A stretch of DNA of 11,538 nucleotides from Pseudomonadota bacterium (GTDB lineage: Bacteria > Pseudomonadota > Gammaproteobacteria > Xanthomonadales > Xanthomonadaceae), in contig JAEWLO010000495.1 of assembly GCA_023457475.1 (NCBI GenBank), forward strand, positions 1 through 11,538, read 5' to 3'. Shown here one piece after another: positions 6,066 to 11,538 of the stretch. Position 1 is the stretch's first letter. Each line of letters opens with the position of its first letter. Both the position numbers and the translations under genes were made by a program. Below the pieces are notes generated by a model. The model worked only from the letters and a program-made list of their open reading frames with translations, ran no database searches and was not told the origin of the DNA.

Positions 6066-7046
6066 ATGACCGCACTGGCCCACCGCGATTTCACCCTCAG
6101 CCCCGAAGACAACGAACGCCTGGCCAACCTGTCCGGCCCGTTCGACGAGCATCTGCGCCAGATCGAACTGAAGCTTGGCGTGGAAATCGCCAACCGTGGC
6201 CACGTGTTCCGTGTCAGTGGCCCCAAGGCGGTAGTCGCCGAAGCGCAGAAGCTGATCGAGGCGTTGTACCTGGAAGCCGCCGATACCGTCTTCGACAACC
6301 ACGCCATCCATCTGCGCCTGAGCGAGGCCAACGTGGAACATGTGGCCGAACGCGCCTACGAGGCGCAGGAAGTCGCGATCAAGGTCAAGCGCGGAACGGT
6401 GCGGGGACGCGGTGCCAACCAGGCGCGCTACCTGCACCAGATCACCACCCACGACATCAACTTCGGCATCGGCCCTGCCGGCACCGGCAAGACCTTCCTG
6501 GCCGTGGCCAGCGCCGTGGAAGCGCTCAACGAATCGCGGGTGCAGCGCCTGATCCTGGTGCGCCCGGCGGTGGAAGCCGGCGAGAAGCTGGGGTTCCTGC
6601 CCGGCGATCTCACCCAGAAAGTGGACCCCTACCTGCGCCCGTTGTACGACGCGCTGTATGAAATGCTGGGCGTGGAGAAGGTGGTCAAGCTGCTGGAGAA
6701 GAACGTCATCGAGATCGCACCGCTGGCGTACATGCGCGGTCGCACGCTCAACGATGCCTATGTGATCCTGGACGAGGCACAGAACACCACCATCGAGCAG
6801 ATGAAAATGTTCCTGACCCGGCTGGGCTTCGGTTCGACCGCCGTGGTCACGGGCGACTTGACCCAGACCGACCTGCCCAAGCACGTCAAGTCCGGCCTGC
6901 GCGACGCCATCGAGGTGCTGCGCGACGTGGAAGGGGTGAGTTTCACCTTCTTCGAAGCCCGCGACGTGGTGCGCCATCCGCTGGTGGCGCGGATCGTGAG
7001 TGCGTACGACCGGCGCGACCTGCAGCAGGTGAAGCCGGACGCATGA
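6066..7046 (+). CDS. ybeZ: PhoH-family ATPase (PhoH-like protein, YbeZ)
   Basis: A cytoplasmic P-loop NTPase of the PhoH/YbeZ family, genetically and physically linked to YbeY and RNA metabolism, with suspected RNA helicase or NTPase activity. The 326-residue product has an N-terminal KH-like region (about 20-100, including LGVEIANRGHVFRVSG) and the PhoH domain from about 120. It shows Walker A GPAGTGKT (136-143), RPAVEAGEKLGFLPGD (166-181), Walker B VILDEAQN (233-240) and VTGDLTQTDLP (261-271), all diagnostic. The ATG at 6066 is chosen; an in-frame GTG at 6051 would add five residues (M-P-P-P-A). Neither has a clear ribosome site. In enterics this gene directly follows miaB; here the inverted exporter operon lies between, so it must be transcribed from the region 5736-6065. 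Confidence 0.95.
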   Translation: MTALAHRDFTLSPEDNERLANLSGPFDEHLRQIELKLGVEIANRGHVFRVSGPKAVVAEAQKLIEALYLEAADTVFDNHAIHLRLSEANVEHVAERAYEAQEVAIKVKRGTVRGRGANQARYLHQITTHDINFGIGPAGTGKTFLAVASAVEALNESRVQRLILVRPAVEAGEKLGFLPGDLTQKVDPYLRPLYDALYEMLGVEKVVKLLEKNVIEIAPLAYMRGRTLNDAYVILDEAQNTTIEQMKMFLTRLGFGSTAVVTGDLTQTDLPKHVKSGLRDAIEVLRDVEGVSFTFFEARDVVRHPLVARIVSAYDRRDLQQVKPDA

Positions 7047-7052
7047 GGGTGC

Positions 7053-7076
7053 CAGCCACGCAGGGCGTGGCTCTAC
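7053..7076 (-). repeat. GTAG REP hairpin (SMAG-like) between phoH and ybeY
   Basis: Identical over 24 bases to the element at 2645-2668: an 8-bp stem (7054-7061 with 7065-7072), loop AGG, then CTAC (7073-7076). It begins 7 bases after the phoH stop, inside the 88-base gap before ybeY. In that position it could stabilise the phoH mRNA 3' end or attenuate readthrough into ybeY. No T-run follows, so strong intrinsic termination is unlikely. Confidence 0.8.
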
Positions 7077-7134
7077 CTTCGTTCGCGCCGACGCGCGATA
7101 CTTGTGGTTCTTGCACTGGAACACCGGAACTCCC

Positions 7135-7620
7135 ATGACCAAGGGCCCTGTCCGCCTCGATGTCGCCGTCAGCTATGCCCTGCCCCGCACCGGCCTGCCG
7201 GCGGCGGTGAGCTTCCGCAAGTGGGTGGCGGCCGCTCTGAAGGGCCGCATCCGTGAGGCCGACCTGGCGATCCGCGTGGTCGATGCCAAGGAAGGCCAGT
7301 CGCTGAACCGGCATTACCGGGGGAAGGATTACGCCACCAACGTACTCAGCTTTCCGGCGGATGTGCCCGAAGGGCTGCCCAAGGGAGTCAAGTTCCCACT
7401 GCTGGGCGATCTGATCATCTGCGCACCGGTGGTGGCCCGCGAAGCCGACGAACAGGGCAAGGCCCTGAACGCGCACTACGCCCACCTGACCGTGCATGGT
7501 GTGCTGCACCTGCTGGGCTGGGACCACGAGGACGACAAGGAAGCGGACGCCATGGAGCAGCTTGAGCGCGAGATCCTGGCCGACCTCGGCATCGCCGACC
7601 CCTACGCCGGCGAACGCTGA
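7135..7620 (+). CDS. ybeY: Endoribonuclease / rRNA maturation factor YbeY
   Basis: YbeY is a zinc-dependent single-strand endoribonuclease needed for 16S rRNA 3' maturation and 70S quality control in the cytoplasm. The 161-residue product has the diagnostic zinc motif HGVLHLLGWDH with His121, His125 and His131. It also has the conserved NRHYRGKDYATNVLSFP segment (58-74, including Arg59) and LLGDLIICAPVV (89-100). The frame opens at 7102 with a non-ATG codon, but the ATG at 7135 matches the family N-terminus and has GGAA upstream (7126-7129). It follows phoH, its usual partner, after a REP hairpin. Length is normal for the family. Confidence 0.96.
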   Translation: MTKGPVRLDVAVSYALPRTGLPAAVSFRKWVAAALKGRIREADLAIRVVDAKEGQSLNRHYRGKDYATNVLSFPADVPEGLPKGVKFPLLGDLIICAPVVAREADEQGKALNAHYAHLTVHGVLHLLGWDHEDDKEADAMEQLEREILADLGIADPYAGER

Positions 7621-7646
7621 CGCCCGACCGAACCGGATTGCCCGCC

Positions 7647-8252
7647 ATGCCGATGCCCCTGCTCCGCCCTGTCTGCCTGACCGCGTTCTCACTGCTGTCT
7701 GCTTCCGACCTGGCCGCCGAACCCGCCCCTGCCCGTCTGGACCTTCCCGCGCTGATCGAATGCCGGCAACGCGTGGCGGACTACGAAGGCGTGGCTCCGG
7801 TCGTGGCCGATCCGCTCAAGGCCGTGGCCAACGGCCTGCAGCCGCTGGAGGGGCGCAACCAGTTCATGAGCGAATACCGCCTGGCCCAGCCGATCACCGT
7901 GTTCGGCCAGCGCACCGAATACATCACCGTGGCCGGGGCCAGCATCATGGCCATCCTGGACGTGGCCGACCCGCGCCCGCTGGCCAAGGGCCTGGCCCTG
8001 GAAGACGGCGTGGACAACCCGGACAAGTTCATGGCCGGCCGCGAGGTTGTCAGTCGCGACGTGAAAGACCCGCGCACCGGTGAGCCGATGATCGAGTCGA
8101 TCATCCTCAGCGTGTCCACGGTCCAGAGCCACCCGGGCAAGACCCTGGCCGGCTGCACCTACAGCCTGGACCTGCCGGCGTTGGACGAGGAGGAGGACGC
8201 CCCGGAGGCCCCGGCCGGCCCCCTGCCCCCCAGCGTGAACAGCCCCCGCTGA
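7647..8252 (+). CDS. Exported protein of unknown function
   Basis: I do not recognise this 201-residue protein. It has an N-terminal signal peptide (LLRPVCLTAFSLLSASDLAA, about 5-24). The mature part has two cysteines (Cys39 in LIECRQRV and Cys170 in LAGCTYSL) that could pair in the periplasm. The central stretch, ITVFGQRTEYITVAGASIMAILD, is hydrophobic but reads as beta strands rather than a membrane segment. The last 30 residues form an acidic then Pro-rich tail (DEEEDAPEAPAGPLPP). The ATG at 7647 is chosen; a TTG at 7638 and an ATG at 7653 are alternatives. It lies 26 bases after ybeY and is followed by a terminator-shaped hairpin before corC, so it is probably cotranscribed with ybeY. In enterics ybeY and ybeX are adjacent, so this gene is an insertion relative to that order. 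Confidence 0.8.
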   Translation: MPMPLLRPVCLTAFSLLSASDLAAEPAPARLDLPALIECRQRVADYEGVAPVVADPLKAVANGLQPLEGRNQFMSEYRLAQPITVFGQRTEYITVAGASIMAILDVADPRPLAKGLALEDGVDNPDKFMAGREVVSRDVKDPRTGEPMIESIILSVSTVQSHPGKTLAGCTYSLDLPALDEEEDAPEAPAGPLPPSVNSPR

Positions 8253-8271
8253 AGCGGAACCGGGCGACCCG

Positions 8272-8299
8272 CTGCCAGGGGCCCGCATCCTGCTAGACT
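8272..8299 (+). promoter_or_regulatory. Candidate corC promoter with extended -10
   Basis: CTGCCA (8272-8277) and TAGACT (8294-8299) each match the sigma-70 consensus at 4 of 6 positions with a 16-base spacer. The -10 is preceded by TGC, giving an extended -10. Transcription would begin near 8306, placing the following hairpin at the very 5' end of the corC message. The match is moderate. Confidence 0.35.
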
Positions 8300-8307
8300 G
8301 GCCCCAA

Positions 8308-8333
8308 CGCCCGGCTCGCCGGGTGCCTTTTTT
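8308..8333 (+). terminator. Terminator-shaped hairpin with T6 tract just before corC
   Basis: CCCGG (8310-8314) pairs with CCGGG (8319-8323) across the loop CTCG, extended by a G-T and a C-G pair (8308-8309 with 8324-8325). Two C then six T follow (8328-8333). The shape is that of a rho-independent terminator for the upstream ybeY transcript, but the T-run ends only 6 bases before the corC ATG. If the promoter at 8272-8299 is used, it is instead a 5' leader hairpin. Confidence 0.5.
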
Positions 8334-8339
8334 CCTGAG

Positions 8340-9221
8340 ATGTCCGAAGACGACAGTAGTGGCTCCCTGACGGAGCAGAACGAAAAGAAGCGCAGCTGGC
8401 TGGAACGCCTCACCTCTGCCTTCTCCGGCGAACCCCACACCCGTGACGAACTGGTGGCGGTCCTGCACACCGCGCAGGAAGACGGCCTGATTGCCGCCGA
8501 CACCCTGCGCATGATGGAGGGAGCCATCTCGGTGGCCGAGCTCACCGTCGGCGACGTGATGATCTCGCGCTCGCAGATGGTCTCGCTGCCGGTCCAGGCC
8601 CCGTTCCTGGAACTGATGAAGCAGGTGGTTGAATCCGGCCATTCGCGCTTTCCGGTGCACGGCGACAACAAGGACGAAATCCTCGGCATCCTGCTGGCCA
8701 AGGACCTGCTGCGTGGCGTGGTCGCCGACAACGGGCCGGCCAATGTGCGCGAGCTGCTGCGCCCGGCGGTGCTGATTCCCGAAGCCAAGAAGCTCAACGT
8801 GCTGCTGAAGGAGTTCCGCCTGTCGCGCAACCACATGGCCATCGTGGTGGACGAGTACGGCGGCGTCGCCGGCCTGGTCACCATCGAGGACGTGCTGGAA
8901 CAGATCGTCGGCGAGATCGACGACGAGCACGACGAGGCCGAGGACCACACCGCGCAGATTGCGATCCAGGCCGACGGCCAGTACGTAGTGGATGCGCTGA
9001 CCCCGATCGGCGATTTCAACGAACGTTTCGGCGCAACCTTCCCCGACGATGATTACGACACCATTGGTGGACTGGTCACCGAGGCGATCGGCCACCTGCC
9101 CGAAACCGGCGACGAACTCACCCTGGACCGCTTCGTGTTCCGGGTGGCGCGTGCCGACGCCCGCCGCGTGCAGGCGTTCCATGTAACCGTGCTGCCGCCG
9201 GACGGCACCGACGAGGATTGA
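8340..9221 (+). CDS. corC: CorC/YbeX-type CBS-domain protein (magnesium/cobalt homeostasis)
   Basis: This is the soluble CorC (YbeX) protein implicated in Mg2+/Co2+ efflux together with CorA, and more recently in ribosome-related stress with its ybeY and ybeZ neighbours. The 293-residue product starts MSEDDSSGSL, closely resembling E. coli YbeX (MSDDNS), which supports the ATG at 8340. It has two CBS domains, about 74-130 (VMISRSQMVSL, HSRFPVHGDNKDEILGILLAKDLL) and 137-195 (KEFRLSRNHMAIVVDEYGGVAGLVTIEDVLEQIVGEI). The C-terminal CorC_HlyC domain covers about 205-286 (DTIGGLVTEAIGHLPETGDEL). There is no membrane domain, as expected for this short form. No purine-rich ribosome site precedes the start; the leader is pyrimidine-rich (TTTTTTCCTGAG). 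The next gene begins 8 bases after the stop. Confidence 0.95.
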   Translation: MSEDDSSGSLTEQNEKKRSWLERLTSAFSGEPHTRDELVAVLHTAQEDGLIAADTLRMMEGAISVAELTVGDVMISRSQMVSLPVQAPFLELMKQVVESGHSRFPVHGDNKDEILGILLAKDLLRGVVADNGPANVRELLRPAVLIPEAKKLNVLLKEFRLSRNHMAIVVDEYGGVAGLVTIEDVLEQIVGEIDDEHDEAEDHTAQIAIQADGQYVVDALTPIGDFNERFGATFPDDDYDTIGGLVTEAIGHLPETGDELTLDRFVFRVARADARRVQAFHVTVLPPDGTDED

Positions 9222-9229
9222 CCCACGCC

Positions 9230-10495
9230 ATGCGGCCCCTGCCCGTACGGTGGCCGCTGTGCCGCCTGTTGTTCCTGTTGAGCTGGCTGGCCCTGACCGG
9301 CCTGCCGGTGGTCGCCTGGGCGGCCGAGCCCACCGAGGCACCGCCGACCGACGCGCCGGCGGCGGCGGTGGAGGCCCCCGCCCCGCGTATCGGCATCGTG
9401 ACCATGCAGCCGGGCGAGATCTTCTTCGAGCGCTTCGGGCATGACGCCATCGTGGTGCTGGACCCGGCCACGAACCAGGCCATCTCCTACAACTTCGGTT
9501 ACTTCGATCCTTCCGAACCGGATTTCATCGGCCGCTTCGTCCGCGGCGACATGATGTATTACCTGGTCGCGCTGCCGCTCGAACAGGATCTGGCGTACTA
9601 CCAGGAAACCGGACGCGGCGCGAACATCCAGTGGCTGGATCTGAGCGCCGAACAGGCGCGCACCCTGGCCGCCTCGCTGGCCGAGCGGGCCAAGCCGGAG
9701 AACGCGCGTTACCGCTACGACTACTACACCGCCAACTGCGCCACCATGGTCCGCGATGCCATCGACGAAGCGTTGGGCGGCGGGCTGCACGCGCAGCTGT
9801 CCGGGCGCTCGCGCGGCAACACGTTCCGCAGCGAATCGGTGCGCCTGGCTTCGCCCGCGCCGTGGATGTGGCTGGGCTTCGACCTGGGCCTGGGTCCGTA
9901 TGCCGACCAGCCGCTGTCGCGCTGGCAGGAAGCGTTCGTGCCGATGCGCCTGGCCGATGCGCTGCGCCAGGTCCGCAACAGCGAAGGCCGGCCGCTGGTG
10001 CAGGCCGAACAGGAACTGCTGCCGCACCGCATCGCACCCGAGCCGGCAGAAAGCGTGCGACGCTGGTGGCCCTGGCTGCTGTGCGGGCTGGTGCTGGCCG
10101 GCGGCGTGTTCGCGCTGCGCGGTCGACGCCGTCTGCTCGGCGGGCTCGCCCTCCCGGTGTGGCTGCTGTGCGGCATCGCCGGCGGCCTGCTGACCTTCCT
10201 GTGGGGCTTCAGCGCGCACCATGCCGCCTGGGCCAACCGCAACCTGCTGCAGCTCTCGCCGCTGTGCCTGCTGTTGCTGCCCGGCGCGATCACCCTGCTG
10301 CGCGGGCGTACCCCGCGTGCGTGGTTCCGCGTGCTGCTGTGGACGGTAGCGGCCCTGTCCGGGCTGGGCCTGGTGCTGCACTGGCTCACCCTGCAGCCGC
10401 AGATCAACCTGCAGTGGATCGTGCTGCTGCTGCCGCTGCATGTGGCGCTGGCGTGGGTGCTCGGCCGTCGTGACCCGACCGTCACGGTCCGCTGA
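9230..10495 (+). CDS. DUF4105 / Lnb N-terminal periplasmic domain protein with C-terminal membrane domain
   Basis: The 421-residue product has an N-terminal signal or anchor segment (about 12-32) and a periplasmic DUF4105 domain (about 52-245). Five predicted membrane segments follow, at about 280-297, 302-326, 341-358, 366-386 and 393-411. The DUF4105 domain shows RFGHDAIVVLD with His71, the YNFGYFDP stretch (87-94), RGDMMYYLVAL (105-115) and YYTANCATMVRD with Cys170. His before Asn-Cys is consistent with a circularly permuted NlpC/P60-like thiol enzyme (inference). A conserved-looking HHAAWANRNLL (330-340) lies in a loop of the membrane part. The family includes Lnb, reported as a lipoprotein N-acyltransferase in Bacteroides, so acyl transfer to lipoproteins is possible but not shown here. 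The ATG at 9230 has GAGGA at 9213-9217, 12 bases away; an in-frame TTG at 9218 overlaps the corC stop and is less likely. It is 8 bases after corC and 6 bases before corA, so cotranscription is likely. Confidence 0.85.
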   Translation: MRPLPVRWPLCRLLFLLSWLALTGLPVVAWAAEPTEAPPTDAPAAAVEAPAPRIGIVTMQPGEIFFERFGHDAIVVLDPATNQAISYNFGYFDPSEPDFIGRFVRGDMMYYLVALPLEQDLAYYQETGRGANIQWLDLSAEQARTLAASLAERAKPENARYRYDYYTANCATMVRDAIDEALGGGLHAQLSGRSRGNTFRSESVRLASPAPWMWLGFDLGLGPYADQPLSRWQEAFVPMRLADALRQVRNSEGRPLVQAEQELLPHRIAPEPAESVRRWWPWLLCGLVLAGGVFALRGRRRLLGGLALPVWLLCGIAGGLLTFLWGFSAHHAAWANRNLLQLSPLCLLLLPGAITLLRGRTPRAWFRVLLWTVAALSGLGLVLHWLTLQPQINLQWIVLLLPLHVALAWVLGRRDPTVTVR

Positions 10496-10501
10496 CGCAC
10501 C

Positions 10502-11503
10502 ATGCCGGCCATGGAAATCGAAACGCACAACCCCGCCTGCGTCATCAACTGCGTCCACTACGACGACGAAGGCAAGCGCCACGACATCGCGCTGGATGCG
10601 ATCAGCGACGTGCTGGCCAGCGGCAATGGCTTCGTGTGGGTCGGCCTGTACGACCCGGCCGATTCCGTCCTGCTGAAGCTGCAGGAAGAATTCGGCCTGC
10701 ATGACCTGGCCATCGACGACGCCCGCAACGCCCACCAGCGCCCCAAGGTGGAGGCGTATGGCAACTCGCTGTTCGTTGTGGTCACCACCGCCCAGCGGGT
10801 ACAGGACCGCATTGAGTACGGCGAGACCCATGCCTTCCTGGGCCCGCGCTTCCTGGTGACCGTGCGCCATGGCGCATCGCTCTCCTACGCGCCCGTGCGC
10901 ACGCGCGTGGAGCGCGAGCCACAGCTGTTGAAGATGGGGCCGTCATACTGCCTGTACGCGGTGCTGGATTTCGTGGTCGACAATTACCTGCCGATCACCG
11001 TGGATTACCGCGACACGCTGGATGCACTGGAGAAGGACATCTTCTCCGACAACTACAAGCGCACGACCGTGGTGCGCCTGTACGAGCTCAAGCGCCAGCT
11101 CAACATGATGCGCATGGCGGTGGCCCCGCTGCAGGATGTGCTGGCGCAGCTGCGCCGCTATCCGGGCGAGCTGATTCCGGACGAAGTGAAGCTGTACATC
11201 CGCGACGTGCATGACCATGCGGTGCGGATCAGCGATGTGATCGATACGCTGCGCGAGATGCTGGGCACGGCGCTCAGCGTGAACCTCTCGCTGGTGACGC
11301 TGGCGCAGGGCGAGACCGTGAAGCGGCTCGGTGCGTGGGCGGCGCTGCTGGCCGCGCCGACGTTGATCACCAGCTGGTACGGCATGAACTTCGCGCACAT
11401 GCCGGAGCTGGACAAGCCCTGGGCGTACCCGGCGATGATCGTCGGCGTCGGCGCGGTGTGCGTGGGCCTGTATCGCCTGTTCAAGCGCGCGCGCTGGTTG
11501 TAG
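10502..11503 (+). CDS. corA: CorA-family Mg2+/Co2+ transporter
   Basis: CorA forms a pentameric inner-membrane channel importing Mg2+ (also Co2+ and Ni2+). The 333-residue product has the large cytoplasmic N-terminal domain (about 1-270), including the FVWVGLYDP strand (44-52), DFVVDNYLPITVDY (156-169) and the long stalk helix (about 240-292). Two C-terminal membrane segments lie at about 275-293 and 308-327. The signature YGMNF with GMN at 294-296 is followed by MPEL (300-303), the expected periplasmic loop. The C-terminus is basic (KRARWL). ATG codons at 10502 and 10511 are both possible starts; neither has a good ribosome site, and translation may be coupled to the gene 6 bases upstream. 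The pairing with corC in one run links Mg2+ uptake with the CorC-associated efflux function. Confidence 0.95.
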   Translation: MPAMEIETHNPACVINCVHYDDEGKRHDIALDAISDVLASGNGFVWVGLYDPADSVLLKLQEEFGLHDLAIDDARNAHQRPKVEAYGNSLFVVVTTAQRVQDRIEYGETHAFLGPRFLVTVRHGASLSYAPVRTRVEREPQLLKMGPSYCLYAVLDFVVDNYLPITVDYRDTLDALEKDIFSDNYKRTTVVRLYELKRQLNMMRMAVAPLQDVLAQLRRYPGELIPDEVKLYIRDVHDHAVRISDVIDTLREMLGTALSVNLSLVTLAQGETVKRLGAWAALLAAPTLITSWYGMNFAHMPELDKPWAYPAMIVGVGAVCVGLYRLFKRARWL

Positions 11504-11513
11504 ACCGCCTGGT

Positions 11514-11534
11514 CCGGCCAACGGCCGGGGCTAC
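11514..11534 (-). repeat. GTAG REP hairpin (SMAG-like) downstream of corA
   Basis: CCGGCC (11514-11519) pairs perfectly with GGCCGG (11523-11528) over loop AAC, extended by a T-G wobble, and CTAC follows at 11531-11534. On the minus strand it reads GTAG then the hairpin. It begins 10 bases after the corA stop, a typical place for an mRNA 3' end-protecting REP. Stem core and loop match the element at 29-45. Confidence 0.7.
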
Positions 11535-11538
11535 CGGC

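Noticed and set aside
5940..7142. 400-codon minus-strand open frame opposite phoH
   Set aside because: Entirely antisense to PhoH, whose Walker motifs are clear; His/Gln-rich shadow composition.
7689..9341. 550-codon minus-strand open frame opposite the unknown exported protein and corC
   Set aside because: Antisense shadow: long only because high GC removes stops; no motif, no ribosome site, and it crosses the corC promoter region.
9053..10870. 605-codon open frame on the minus strand opposite the corC end, the DUF4105 gene and the corA start
   Set aside because: It runs antisense to three well-supported genes. Its composition (Gln, His, Arg and Ala rich) is what reverse-strand reading of GC-rich codons gives, and no domain is recognisable.

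Overview
The window is high-GC gammaproteobacterial chromosome and most likely comes from Stenotrophomonas or a close relative in the Xanthomonadaceae. Two things point there. The gene set is typical of that family: MiaB, PhoH, YbeY and CorC in order, followed by a DUF4105 protein and CorA. Four short hairpins of the GTAG-headed REP (SMAG-type) class sit between or beside the genes. Every coding region reads as ordinary chromosomal housekeeping sequence; there is no sign of phage, insertion sequence, CRISPR or tRNA.

Layout from left to right: (1) an exported lytic transglycosylase on the minus strand, 85-1014; (2) miaB on the plus strand, 1181-2632, divergent from it; (3) a minus-strand three-gene exporter operon reading 5735 to 2681 (lipoprotein-type HlyD membrane fusion protein, ABC ATPase, ABC-2 permease), tightly coupled by 4-base overlaps with TTG and GTG starts; (4) a roughly 330-base divergent intergenic region holding four DnaA-box-like 9-mers arranged as two identically spaced inverted pairs; (5) a plus-strand run of phoH, ybeY, an unrecognised exported protein, corC, a DUF4105/Lnb-like membrane protein and corA, ending at 11503.

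The plus-strand genes form the known miaB-ybeZ(phoH)-ybeY-ybeX(corC) neighbourhood concerned with tRNA modification, ribosome/RNA maturation and divalent-cation tolerance. Two departures stand out. The inverted exporter operon separates miaB from phoH, so phoH needs its own promoter. The slot after corC, which holds the lipoprotein N-acyltransferase gene lnt in enterics, here holds a protein of the DUF4105 (Lnb N-terminal) family with a His...Asn-Cys arrangement and five C-terminal membrane segments.

The most interesting non-coding signal is the paired DnaA-box array at 5827-5985. Secondary ones are a terminator-shaped hairpin with a six-T tract immediately before the corC start, a C(UCCG)G hairpin in the miaB leader, and the REP hairpins. 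I see no clear evidence of an entirely new multi-gene system. The Lnb-like gene in the lnt position and the DnaA-box array are the best candidates for follow-up.
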